Shown here in pieces: positions 37,394-48,759 of a stretch of 64,000 bases of DNA. Origin of the DNA: Medicago truncatula (lineage: Eukaryota > Streptophyta > Magnoliopsida > Fabales > Fabaceae); the NCBI RefSeq assembly GCF_003473485.1, contig NC_053049.1, positions 8,184,001 to 8,248,000 on the forward strand, read 5' to 3'. The first letter of the stretch is position 1. Every line of letters begins with the position of its first letter. The notes under the pieces were generated by a model. That model was not told where the DNA came from. It ran no database searches and saw only the letters and a program-made list of their open reading frames with translations. Position numbers and translations under genes: made by a program.

Positions 37394-38755
37394 TTCTTTG
37401 TTGTGTTTTTGTAAATTTTACTTCGATTTTGGGGAATCATCAACTCCCTCCATATTTTTGGTTTTGAAAATTATATAGGAATTCTTTTGGTTCAATTGTA
37501 AGTTGGTCAACTATAGATATTATAAAAAAAAATTGTTAGAAAGATACACACAGAGGGGGGCTTTTAGAAGCCACATGGTATTTGATGACCTCTGGATGAA
37601 ATCTTATGTACAAAACACATATAGTCACATTTGTGTCAAGTTACATACATGTATACTTTTTCAGAAGTGCTCCAGTATCTCAAATTTCTTTTGTCATCAC
37701 CATGCATTGGCTTTAAATATTGTTGGGAATTCTTATTGATGCAATGGGAATAAAGTGTTATGATTTCTTGTTTATTTTGGGGATGGGCTAGGCAATGAGA
37801 AGAAGAATAAGTTCAAAGTGATCTTCGATACAACATCAGATCGGTCATGAATGTTGGCGCAGATGCAGGCCAACTAGGTAAGGACCCGGTCAAGGAAGTT
37901 GACGTTATTTTTGCTAAGTGATATGGTCATTGTGGGTCTAGGCTAAGCAAAGGACCCCGTTTCAGCGATTGGGAATCAGAGGCCGTCGTTGAGGGAGTCG
38001 AAGTAGTCAAAAAGAGGTGGCGGGAGGAGCAGAGGTGCTAATTGGGCGAGAGAGACTTTGGGAGACATGAGTGGAGGCCGTTGGCAGTGGTTTAACGGTT
38101 TTTATTTAATTTTTCCAGTGCTAATTTCGTCTGTTGCCTAATTTGTATGCAGATCACTACTAGGCATGATGACTCACATTGCTTATTATAACTTCAATGG
38201 CTAACTTTGAGGTGAAAAATGTCTTTATGGTAGGAGAAGTTTAGGCTAAGGTGCACCTTGCTCTGAATTTTTTCTGACATAGCAATCTTAGATAGAATCG
38301 TTCTCTACTCTGAATGTTGCTTTGCAGACCTCGACACAAGGATCGACGATTTGAAAAAGAGACCACAACCTAAAGGAGAGTTAACCTGAATCCAAAGAGG
38401 AAACAATTTTCCTAACCAAGATGATACAAGGAGGTTCTGACTTAGCTAACTTGTTAAAAAAAATCAATGAAATCTATTAAAAAGAAAAACAAAGCAATGA
38501 AAACTAGGTAATGTCTGTTGGTATCAATCTCCATGAGGCATTTCCAATGGATGTCCTCGTTCACAATAAAGAAAATTTATAGATGTTAGTATCTCAATTC
38601 ATCTCCTTCATGGATGCAAACTTTAACACTTTCTCCTCTAGACAGTGTTTATTTGCTACTGTCTTCTTTTGTAAAATTTTGTAGTTTGGATATATTTGGA
38701 CGAGTTAAGTCTTATTTCTAGCAAACACATCACTAGAATTTTTCTAAATGTTATT
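37394..38755. other. Intergenic, degraded repeats possible
   Basis: The left part should hold the FAB1 3' UTR. 37790-38100 is GC-richer than average and looks like degraded element sequence, but I could not match it to any domain. 38230-38460 is similar in character. No intact gene. Confidence 0.35.
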
Positions 38756-38967
38756 TCAAAAAAGCAAAAATGTTTGCTTCAGATTCATTATAGGCTTCTC
38801 AAACAAGTTTTTTTGCTATGTAATCATGAAATCATTGTTAATTTCATTTCTTCTTTTATCATAGATAATCTTTTTTCGGATTTTCAAGGGTCGTGGGAGA
38901 TACGTAGAGGGTGGTAAAAGAATTTCACATTATCTACCTTTGGTGATGGGTTGGTCTTGAAATTTGT
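38756..38967. repeat. Segmental duplication, copy A
   Basis: 38756-38850 matches 40315-40405 with scattered differences (shared GCAAAAATGTTTGCTTC-like and CATTATAGGCTTC words). 38929-38967 matches 41001-41039 perfectly over 39 bp. The second match covers the donor site and end of exon 2 of the 133-residue gene. About 500 bp that separate the two blocks in copy B, including its exon 3, are absent here. Confidence 0.8.
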
Positions 38968-39424
38968 GTATATAAAAATCTTGAAAACACATTTAGCCAA
39001 GGTTAAATCATATGCTTGTCTGTCTGATCCTTCAACTTAATGAAGTTTAATTGATAAGGTTTTCTATTTAAATAATTGCTATGACATCTCTTATGTTGTA
39101 CGAAGGTTAAGTCAATTTCTTCCATCCCCCACTTACACTTAACTAAATAATGCTCTTGAGATTTTGCATTACTTGAAAAATGTAATATTTCTTTACATCA
39201 TAAATGAATAAAATCCCAAAATATTACACAGTACGACACATGTCGACTCCAAATTGTTTGATATTCTTTCCAATATACTTTGTCAAACATTGGCTCCTAG
39301 AAATACTATGCATGTAAACTAAAAGAATAAAACCTCAACTAGTGTATATTGCTTTCTATATATACTTATAGATAATAACCAAACATTTTCATGGTTCCTT
39401 TCAGCATCTTTTGCTTTAGAAATC

Positions 39425-39552
39425 ATGACTCTCTCTACTGCTAGTAAATTCTACATCATCTTCATGTTTCATTGTCTTCTCCTTATTTCCACATGGGGTA
39501 CAAAGTAACAATGCAACCTATATTTATTTTATTGTGCTTCTTCAAATTTAAT

Positions 39553-39588
<36 letters not shown>

Positions 39589-39872
39589 ATTTGCTATAAC
39601 ACACCCACTAGTTTTTATGTGGGAGTGTTTTAGCAAGCTACACCTTAAGGTGTATTTAACTACTTTTTGGTTATAATTTGCTAAAACACTTCTTCTAAAA
39701 AATAAGTGGGTGTATTCTAGCAAATGCCTATAGGAGTTGCTAACATACACCCACTTATTTTTTATAAGGAATGTTTTAGCAACATTCACCTTAAGGTGTA
39801 TTTAACAATTTTTTAGTTATATCTTTGCTAAAACACACATTAATAAAAACTAGTGGGTGTATCCTAACAAAC

Positions 39873-39909
<37 letters not shown>

Positions 39910-40125
39910 AAGAATCTTTATTTATATTCTTAATTTGCTACATTATTATTTTTCATTTTATGTGTAGAAGTGGAAGCAACACTTTGTGGAAGGAAAAGTA
40001 GAACATTGTCGGGGCGTTGCACCAGTAACTCAGATTGTAGTACAAAGTGCATCAAATGGGAGTATGCAACATATGGCTCTTGTGGAGGCTTTTATATTGA
40101 TTGTATCTGCTTCTTTAATTGTTGA
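39425..40125 (+). CDS. Plant defensin (8-cysteine CS-alpha-beta peptide), 2 exons
   Basis: Exon 1 is 39425-39497 and encodes a hydrophobic signal peptide (KFYIIFMFHCLLLIST). Exon 2 is 39968-40125 and encodes the mature peptide. The intron is GT-AG and falls at the signal/mature boundary, the usual place in plant defensin genes. Joined length is 76 residues. The eight cysteines are spaced 10-5-3-10-6-1-3, the classic plant defensin pattern, with SGRC before the third strand of the pattern, a glycine before Cys5, and a C-terminal CIC-FFNC like PDF1 types. Such peptides are secreted and act mainly against fungi; target here is unknown. A 290-bp fold-back in a TA tract lies inside the intron and a SINE fragment follows the stop by 5 bases. 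No defect seen. A nodule cysteine-rich peptide is unlikely because those have four or six cysteines. Confidence 0.9.
39586..39875. mobile_element. Compound fold-back MITE in the defensin intron
   Basis: The sequence ACACACCCACTAGTTTTTAT near the left end is inverted at the right end as ATAAAAACTAGTGGGTGT. The internal block CACCTTAAGGTGTATTTAAC occurs twice, and AAAATAAGTGGGTGTAT with its inverse occurs at the centre. The unit is therefore a repeated palindrome with four related arms. Perfect TA tracts (39556-39585 and 39876-39907) flank it, as if it inserted into a microsatellite. Confidence 0.75.
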
Positions 40126-40130
40126 GCAGG

Positions 40131-40198
40131 TTTTTTTTTTTTTTTTTTTCCGGGGTTTAAACCCTGAACCCCGCATATATTGCATTATCCCTACAACT
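40131..40198 (-). mobile_element. Truncated tRNA-derived SINE, minus strand
   Basis: On the minus strand: TTGTAGGGATAATGCAATAT, then GCGGGGTTCAGGGTTTAAAC, CCCGG, and a run of about 19 A. It matches the middle of the SINE at 46567-46706 (TTGGTAGGGATATTGCATAT and GGTTCGAACCCCGG). The A-box start is missing and the 3' region after the B box is replaced directly by the A tail. Confidence 0.6.
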
Positions 40199-40402
40199 AA
40201 ATTTATAGGTATGAGTAGAGAACCCAACACTAGTTGTTTCCCATGAAAATCCTGAAGTATGATGAAAGTTCAAATAAATTCCCTTTGGATAATTTAAATT
40301 TAATATTATTTTAAAATAGCAAAAATATTGTTTGCTTCAAATTTCATTATAGGCTTCCTAAACAATGTTTTGCTATGTAATTATGAAGTCATCCTTAATT
40401 TT

Positions 40403-40597
40403 TTTCAGTTCGGTTAGTTCCAAACCTTAAACGGTTTGGTTCGGTTTTCTCAAACCATTTCAAATATTTGGTTCGATTCGATTTGGATTTTTTTGTTAAC
40501 CGAACCATACCCACCCCTAATTAGATTATATAATGTAAAATTGTATACAACTATAATTAGATTATATAATGTAAAATTGTATACAACTATAATTAGA
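40403..40597. repeat. hAT-like end plus 36-bp tandem repeat
   Basis: 40405-40519 is rich in AACCGAACC and GGTTCGGTT words and ends CATACCCACCCCTAA, a typical hAT-type MITE end; the opposite end is unclear. From 40521 a 36-bp unit (TTAGATTATATAATGTAAAA onward) is repeated perfectly at 40557, with a short third start. Confidence 0.6.
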
Positions 40598-40818
40598 GAG
40601 GAAAAAGCAATTGATAAAAACATTGCTATTATTAATTTGTACAACTTGCAAGTAAAATGAAAAATGTGCTGCAGGAACTAACCTACTACACATGTGCTAT
40701 AGGATACACTATTCACATTTTATAATTTACATACTATTACACTCTTCAAACCTCAAAGCTATGAGTGTGACAAAGGCAAGATTGATTAGTTAAAGAAGTT
40801 AAACCATTTTATTGCAAT

Positions 40819-41716
40819 TCAAATTAAATCCTCTTGCAAACGACCACCTTCAACTGCATCATCAATTTCTTTCCCTTTTGCAATTTGAAACCAACTTTGT
40901 TTTAGAAGATTCACAATTTCAACATCCCTAAGCACAACAAAAAATTCCTTTGGTAAGACAAATTTATATAAAATAAGAAAATATAATATTTTGATTGAAT
41001 ATTATCTACCTTTGGTGATGGGTTGGTCTTGAAATTTGTCTATAAGATGGCCCTTCATCATACCCTTCACAAATTATTTCTCCACTTTCATCTTGGTAGC
41101 AAATTATGCCTTGAGACTCATCCTCATAAACAACCTGTTTTGCATCAAAATAGACATTAATTAAGAGAAAGTTCCTTATTCTTGGTCCTAGTCTAGATTT
41201 TACTAAAATAAATATATACATCAATCAACCAATAAAGATTATTTATTAAAATTAGTATCTGATCTCCAATTTTGACATACTTAATAGTTAGTGATATAAT
41301 TAGAGATGATTTTTTTTTTTTTTCTGTCTCTAAATTTTCAAACTAATTCAACTTATTTTTTTAAAAACTAATTCAGCTTTTTTAATAGATACTTCCTCCA
41401 TCTCAAGATATAATCGAAAATAGATCAACATAATTGATATATTTTGTACAAATTTTGAACCAAGTACTTTAACCTTTGCTGATTAAGTTTTGCTTATATT
41501 TGAAGACGGAGGGAGTATATAAAAGAAAAAGGATAATAGGATTTTAACCTTGTTCTTGATGGATGCTGTGATTTTCAATAGAACTGGACCAACTGTTGAC
41601 TTTTTCTTTGGAGCATAGCATCGTTTGGACATCAACAAATTGTTTGAATATTTCACAAATGAATTATCATATTTCTGAATTGGGATTTGAGCTAAAGAAT
41701 TGCAGTGAACAGCCAT
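40819..41716 (-). CDS. Uncharacterised 133-residue plant protein, 3 exons
   Basis: Minus-strand exons 41716-41549, 41134-41010 and 40927-40819 join in frame (phases 0 and 2) to 133 residues with GT-AG introns. Exon 1 contains SKRCYAPKKKSTVGPVLLKI and TASIKNK, a basic segment. Exon 2 is strongly acidic, with DESQGIICYQDESGEIICEG and YDEGP. Exon 3 ends with DVEIVNLLKQSWFQI, an amphipathic helix, and a hydrophilic tail. There is no signal peptide or membrane segment. The paired IICYxDESGEIICEG repeat resembles small conserved plant proteins of unknown function that I cannot name with certainty. The consistent splicing and codon structure indicate a real gene. A piece of its exon 2 and donor is duplicated at 38929-38967. 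Confidence 0.8.
41392..41515. mobile_element. Small Stowaway-like MITE in intron 1 of the 133-residue gene
   Basis: CTTCCTCCATCTCAAGATAT at the left end pairs with the complement of the right end, CTCCCTCCGTCTTCAAATAT. TA on both sides. 124 bp. Confidence 0.8.
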
Positions 41717-43889
41717 TAATCTAATTCTTCAAGAACAAGAAAGATGGAGAGGAAGAAGATGAGATAATAAGGAGGAAAAATGAAATGGAAGTGTTTATAA
41801 AAGTGAGCATCGGTTTTATCTACTTTTGTTTATATAATAACACATCAATTATTGTGGATTATCATGTCTTGTCACGATGTATTAAATTAATTGTTATAGT
41901 ACAAGATAAAGTCGTAGGGCCAACATTATTTATTTATCTCTTATGAGTTTCCCAGGGAACTCTTCTTACTCCATTCCCATAGTATAAGAACCATAGTAAA
42001 TAAAATTTGGTTAGTGGGCCAATTATATTTGATTCGGATGATTTTTAATTAAATTAAATTTGTTAAAGTTGATAGGTTAAATTAAATTGAATAAATAATT
42101 TATAATTAGATATTTTTATTTGAAAATTAATTATACCTATATAAGTTAATTTGATGGATGATAAACTAGTGATTGATTTAATCTCCATTCTCAACATAAA
42201 AAAATAACGATCTAATTAACATTTTTTGTTTCAAAAATAAGAAACGACATTGGCAATACTAATGACGACTACTTATCATTTATATATAGATACATAATGT
42301 TTTTTTTATTGTATACCATACCTTGAATCTCTTAGGAAATTAGTGGAAAACCAAATTTGTAAGCAAGTGCATATGATTGTTTATTGTGCACTAAAGTCGT
42401 TGAAATAATGGAAAGGAAGAAATATAAAAGCACGTATTATCTTACTCCACTTGGCATTTATAATTTATGTTTTTTTGAAAGTGAATTTGTATACCTAACG
42501 CAATATATAGTCAGCATAGCATATCACTATATATGTATTAATTAAATAAATACTAATTTTTATTATGGGTGTGTGGTGTGGTGGGATAGTGATTGTATAC
42601 TTTACGTGCAAAAATAAGGAGGAATCAATTTGTGAGAAATACAGATTCTTTATTCCTAGAATTAGAAAAACAAAAAGATTCTCTGATTTATTAGTCAGTT
42701 TGGGGCAGCTTTCTCTCTTAATCATTTCTTGTATGAGAAGCATTGCATCTTAATTATTGCTTCCCAGACGTTACCAAAATACTAAAATAGGTACTATGCC
42801 TTGAGTAATATCATTTTTATTTGTGAAAATAAATGGAGTATGCAAGTTAAAATAAATAAACACAAAAAAATGAATAGTAAATCTTATCATTAAGTGTTTA
42901 TAAATAAGATTGTCTTCACATCACAAATTTATTTTGTAAGGATAACGTCCAATCTAAAATACTAAAATGATATCAACTTATTCAAGAATTATTGAGTAAC
43001 CCACTAAAGTCATGTTTAAAATGTCCAAAAATGTCAATCTACGACATGAAAATGCGTTAAGAATCGCATATAAAATGAGATATAACCTAAATATCCTAGT
43101 TATATAAATGGTGGGCAGCTATCATCTTACAAGAATAAATTAAGCCCAAATCAAATTTCAATCTTTTCAACGGAATATTTAAGATTATCTGGTGAGGTCA
43201 TCTTTGTTTTTTTTTTTTTTTTTTTTTTATGTCAAACATTTTATCATATATTGGTAATACTCATTTCCAGCCACGAGATATATGTTATAGTATCTTTTTT
43301 TGGTGTATATTGATAAGAACCTCAAAAGAAAAATAGTGAGAGGAACTTGGTCTAAAATTTATGAAATTAATTATGTTATGTAGGTCAGACTAGACAAATA
43401 AATAACTAGTTTCTTTCAAAAAAAATAAATAAAATAACTAGTTAGTGTCATCTAAAAAAAATATAGTAAGTGGCGTAATTTAACTTTCCACGTCCATGCT
43501 TATTAGTCCATTATAGGAGTGTCATCGGTATAGAGTGGGTAGGGAAGGGGTTGAAAAATGGATGAGGAGTGTTGAAAGTTCATAAGGCTGATAAATAAAT
43601 AAACCTACTTGAAAATAATTTGAGTTTTGAATTGGTGATTAATTTGTTCAACCTGGTTCTTTGATCAAATGAGTTAAATTTGAGTTTAAAATTAAGCTCT
43701 TCAAATAAATAAGTTAATTTGAGTAATATATAGTTGGACTTGTTTGACTCATAAATTAATTCGATATACAAACTATTACTCATTGTTAAATTAATTACAC
43801 TAATTTTAAAGGAAATATTTTTTTTGCGTATTTTTTTCTTCTACTTTATTAATAATTATAAAATCAAAAGGAATGAAAATGTTCTTTTG
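41717..43889. other. Intergenic, no gene seen
   Basis: The left edge should hold the promoter of the 133-residue gene. A poly(T) tract lies near 43208-43229. 43580-43790 is rich in AAATTTGAGTT words and resembles degenerate hAT-MITE sequence. No coding exon. Confidence 0.4.
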
Positions 43890-45530
43890 CTCAGATGTGT
43901 GGGTCACGATTAGAGGTTGGGTGGTAAAAACACAAAGACCGTGTGGATGAAGGGACTTTGCATGATAGGTTTAGACGGTTGTTTGACATAGCGGAAAATT
44001 GGTTGGTCACTATTTTTTAGGGTTGTTTGACTTAGTGGAAAATTGGTTGGTCACTGTTTTTGAGATGTATGCTTTAGATTGATGGTTAGAGGGAGATGCT
44101 TGGAATGGTGGTGTCAATTGTTTGCTTGGAGGGATGAGATGTTGGGGAGTGGAGTGAACTTTTATCTAACATTTTTTACAGATCAGTGTGGAAGATAGGT
44201 GGACTTGGCAAGTTACGCCTAACAAAGGTTGCATCGTTAGTGGGGTTTATCACATGTTGTAGATGTTGTAATTTTTAGAATATTATTTATATTTCAAAAG
44301 TTATATTGTCATACCGATCATGTGCTACTATGTTGCCATTTCTTAAATAATTCATTTGAGCAATTATCTGCTAAGTCATTGCAAATAACTATTATTAAAG
44401 CACGTTTAAATTGCTTACTAAGTCAAGGCTGTTACCATTTCTTCACAACGTTAACTTTGAGCTATTATTATGCCTTTATTCTAGCATGACTAAGCAGGTA
44501 CTTGCTGATATATTAAAACTTCTTTTCATGTGTGAAAACATATAAGTTAAGCACTGCTCTTCTCAAGTTTTTTGATCAGTAGCAACAAAAAGTTAAAACC
44601 AACACCTCACAACTTTGTTTTCTTCTCTTCCAAATTTACTTCCTGAGCTAAACATATGCCTGATAAAATTATCATTCTTGCTGTTCTGTAACCACCATAA
44701 CTTGGAGAAGGACCTGTTGAATCCTGGGGAATTTGCGCACATTGAGGCGGATAAATTCCAAGGACAGTCTTCGTGACGCCTCAGGTTAATACTAACGTGA
44801 TTTTACATGTTTACTTTCTAGTTTGTTTTGCAGAATCTGGTTCGGTGTTATTTGAAGTTGCGGTGACCGCGGTTTATTCGAAGTTGCGGTTGCTGCGTTA
44901 TTACTTAAAGTTGCGATGTTGCGGTTGTTGTTTACACATCAGGTACAACAGTAGATGGTAGAGTCGAGTTCTAAGAAACCAGGATATTTTTACGATTGCT
45001 TTTTACATATTATTTGGAACAAAGCAGTCATGTTAAAAGTGTCTATTTTTACGTGGCGGCTGCTAAGAAACCAGAATCCAACAAAAGACAATCTAGTAAG
45101 ACGAGGGATTATTCAACCAAATTTTAATGTTTGCGTTAGATGTTGTGGTATTGAAGAAAGCATAAATCACTTGTTTTTGAGGTGTGATGTGTTTGGGAGC
45201 ATTTGGTTATTAGTTAGACAATGGTTGTGTATTCATTCACTGACCCTTTTACATTTGTCTGACCATGTTTTACATTTTAGTATGTTAGCACAATGCTCAA
45301 AGAAAATAAGTTATTATATCAATCTTGTTTGACTCGCTTATGTATGAGTAATTTGTAAGGAAAGAAATTACCATTGTTTTCTTTAAAAGGAGGAGACGAT
45401 TGCTCACTTGTTCGATAAAGTTAAGTTACTATTATTTTGGTGGCTGACATCAAAAAATCCAAATTTAGCTTTTTGATCTTTATCTTTAACGAGTTAATCC
45501 TTTATTGTATGCGGGTTTAACCACTTAGTT
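43890..45530 (+). pseudogene. Degenerate LINE ORF2 C-terminal remnant
   Basis: Pieces in order: LHDRFRRLFDIAENWLVTIF, a 44-bp tandem copy of part of this (43977-44020 and 44021-44064), then ISVEDRWTWQVTPNKGCIVS and GVYHML, and after an insertion at about 44270-44940 a zf-RVT zinc-knuckle region (WNKAVMLKVSIFTWRLLRNQ, then NLVRRGIIQPNFNVCVRCCG, IEESINHLFLRCDVFGSIW), and last FWWLTSKNPNLAF. Stops and frameshifts are many. It is the last third of an L1-type element. Confidence 0.8.
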
Positions 45531-46566
45531 GAGTTACTTTTGTGGATTTTTTATCATCTCTTGTTATTGTAGTTATCTGTTTGTACTATGTGTTATTTTT
45601 GTGCCCTTTTTGTGTTAGGAAGAACCTTTAATATCGTAAATAAATTTCATTTTGACTTTTGTTAATAAAAAGGAATTAAATCAAATAGCCAAAGGTAATG
45701 CCCACTTGAGTAAAAAATAAAGAGAACTGATAGGATGTAAGTTTATTCGACAACTAGGTAGCAGGTTTTAAGGTTGCAATTTCATTAGTCTCCCATTGGA
45801 AGTTTTGTTGAGGGCAAGGAGCAAATTATCTTACTCGTTCATACTCATGTACTATGGGAATCCATAATCATAGTGTTATTAATTAATTAATTGATTAAGA
45901 TCAGTACCCACTTTTAAGTGGGTTTTAGGTGGTTTATGCTATTTTTATGCTCATTTTAAATCTCCTTCTCACTCACTCTCTCTCCTTATTTGATTTGAGT
46001 TATCAAGCGAACTGAGTTGTTAATGAGCTTGAATTAAATCAAATTTGAGCTGGAAAAAAGTTCACGATGAACTCGAATCGAGTTTTCAACCAAGTTAATT
46101 TTTATCGATTCAAATCGAACTAAACAATGTTCAACGGCTCACCTCATTTCTATCCCTAAAGCTCGAGGAGAAATAAATTTTAACCTATTAATTTTTGGTG
46201 CAAACTCGTTTGGGTTGTCTTGGAGGTGTTGACTTAGAACCTTAAAATTTAATTCTCTAAAGATCTCAGGTTCAATTCTCCTAAATATCAATTTCAGTGG
46301 GGTAGTTTGCCTTCAAAAAATGTTTGGTGCATGGATTGACTGCATCAAAGCAGTCTACCAAAACCTTCACTATAATTATTAATGCAAATGCAAAACAATG
46401 GTTTCTGACTGATTGGTTCAAGGCTCAATTGTTCAAATTTTAATAGAGTTGTCAAAGATCACAGACACACGAGAAATTACTAGTAAGAGCAACATGAGAG
46501 CTTCAAATACCCTCATGACCATTTTGGTTTATTAGTTTGGTTTTCCCCTTATACAGAATGCTTAAC
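45531..46566. other. Intergenic, repeat-like
   Basis: 46010-46160 carries hAT-MITE-like words and ends TTTCTATCCCTA, a typical hAT-type terminus, but the left end is not found. No gene. Confidence 0.4.
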
Positions 46567-46706
46567 TATCCCCGTGAGCTTAGCTCAGTTGGTAGGGATA
46601 TTGCATATTATATGCAGGGGTCAGGGTTCGAACCCCGGACACTCCACTTCTCCACAATTTAATTGTGTGAGCTCTAGCCACTAGGCTACTTGACCAAAAA
46701 AAAAAA
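46567..46706 (+). mobile_element. tRNA-derived SINE, full length, with target duplication
   Basis: The pol III A box TAGCTCAGTTGGTAGG and B box GGTTCGAACCC are intact and spaced as in a tRNA gene. The tRNA-like head is followed by an unrelated body (ACTTCTCCACAATTTAATTG, then AGCCACTAGGCTACTTGACC) and a poly(A) tail. A perfect 10-bp target duplication, AATGCTTAAC, flanks it (46557-46566 and 46707-46716). It is not a working tRNA gene: the anticodon arm does not fold properly and the 3' acceptor half is absent. Confidence 0.9.
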
Positions 46707-47316
46707 AATGCTTAACCGTTTAAACAATCGAGGGCATACTCTTATTGAACTTAACAAATGGTCTAATTTATCACGGTTCATCCCGAAAGAGAGCTTAGTT
46801 CATCAATAATTAGTGCTTATTAATGCTCTTTAAAATCATTTTATTTCAATGATCACGATTTTGATATCTCTATTTATATTTCTACCATTGAAGTTTGCAT
46901 TTTTTTTTGGTCGGTATATCTTGTTGAATAATGAGCTACGAGTCATTATATAGTTAATGTATACATGTAGCAATGCATATTTTCTGAAAAACCATTTTTT
47001 TAGTGTATTTTAAACATTTTTACTTGCATTTTTAAACAATGTAATTTAACGATATGGAAAATAAAATAATAATATTTAATCCACATATGAGTTCTCACAC
47101 GATCATGTGACCGGCCAATCGAACATTATTCAAATTAACATATCAAGAAAGATAAGCTCCAAATGTTGTAATGGAGAAAATTTCTAAAATTTTAAAAAAT
47201 AATTGAATATATTTTTGAGTCTAAAAATGAAGGGACTAAAATTGTGAATCAAACAAACTAAGGGAACTAAAAAAGTCTTCAAATTTATTTTAAAATTATA
47301 AAAGAGTTACTGGATG
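46707..47316. other. Intergenic, no gene seen
   Basis: AT-rich spacer between the SINE and the hAT element at 47317. I recognise no coding frame or bounded repeat. Confidence 0.35.
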
Positions 47317-47633
47317 TAGAGGTATAAGCAGTTCAGACAAAACCTACGAAACTGGAAATTTAAATCGAACCAAACCGAAAAAGTATCCAACCTTATTTGG
47401 TTTAGTTCAAAATCAAATTGAACCAATCTAAACCGTCTTGTTTTAATTCAATTCTCAGATTTTGATTTTGAGATACAAAGAACCAATGAACTGATCAATC
47501 GAACCAAACATGTTAGTTTGATTTCGTTTTTAAAATATAATGAAAACCGAACCAAACTAAATCGATGTATATTTTATCAGTTCAGACATTTTCATGAATG
47601 AAAATCGATCCAAACCGAAGCATTACACCTGTA
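47317..47633. mobile_element. hAT-type MITE, 317 bp
   Basis: Ends TAGAGGTATAA and, in complement, TACAGGTGTAA. The flanks ACTGGATG (47309-47316) and ACTAGATG (47634-47641) differ by one base and form an 8-bp target duplication. The interior has many AACCGAACC-type words like other plant hAT MITEs. Confidence 0.75.
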
Positions 47634-48722
47634 ACTAGATGCAAGTTTTGTCATCTATATACTAGAACGAAGAAAATAGGTCAATTTTCTATGAATTATA
47701 AATCTAGGAAAGATCATAAATTTAAACTGAATGGTGGTAAACTTGAATGTGGTTGCGTCCCTCCAAAAAGTGTATTTGAAAAGTTGATGTACATTGACTA
47801 AATTTTTGACAACACATTGACTTTTGAACTACCACTTTTGTCTATATTTCATTCCGGAGGAGGTGTATTTTTTGGATAAATAAAAAATATTGGTTATAAG
47901 AAATTTTGTGGAACTTTTATATAAATTTATAAAAATAAATAACTACGAGTCCAGTTGTTTAGCCTGCAAGTTGTATATGACCAGGCTCTTGTAGTATTTT
48001 TAGAATTCATACTTATGAAAGTTTTACCACGTACCCTTACACTTATACCGCTACTCCGACAAATGATTTACCATTCCAATTTTATCCCATTCTCATTTGA
48101 CTTCACCACCACAAATTATATCAAAAAACTTTAGTTGAATTTTTGAGAATAGAATTAGTGGTCACACTTCTGTCTCCCTCTTCCAACTCCATTCCAACAC
48201 AACACCTAATTTCATCTCTCTTCCATGTCTTTCCTCAATTCAATTTTCTTGTTCTCCTATTTTTCTTCTCTCATTTCACCACCAATTCTAATAATATTTC
48301 TTATTAATCCATAAACTTTGTACATATGCAAGTTTTTGCATTACAACCACATGGTTAACAAATTAAATGTCTCAAAACGAAATTGATCAATAATTTCTCT
48401 TTATGCATCAACAATCTTTTTCTCAAAAAAAATTATATTTCAATACAATTTGTGTTTGGTTTCAATAAATTATTATCACCATTCACCATTTCACTAATAG
48501 GGAAGAACATGTTATAATTAATTAACAAAGTTGTTAATTTATATCAAGTGTTTTAGAGATATAAAGTGGCTTGGACACAGACGGAGAGTGGAGGTTTTTT
48601 GAAACATTTGTTCTATATTTTCCAATTTATAAATTTGATTGTCATTTATTCAATTCATTAAAAAAAAAATTGGCATAGAAAATGTTTTGTGGGGTGAAGT
48701 CAAATGATAAGAGGGGGTAAAG

Positions 48723-48759
<37 letters not shown>

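Noticed and set aside
37800-38110. Possible gag-like remnant
   Set aside because: The composition hints at an old element, but no zinc knuckle, protease or other domain could be read, so no call is made.
39986-40246. 86-residue open frame over the defensin exon
   Set aside because: It is an overlapping frame of defensin exon 2 that runs on into a poly(T) tract. The defensin frame explains the sequence far better.
46574-46646. tRNA gene candidate
   Set aside because: A and B boxes look like a tRNA, but the acceptor arms do not pair, the anticodon region does not fold, and a poly(A)-tailed body with target duplications follows. It is a SINE.
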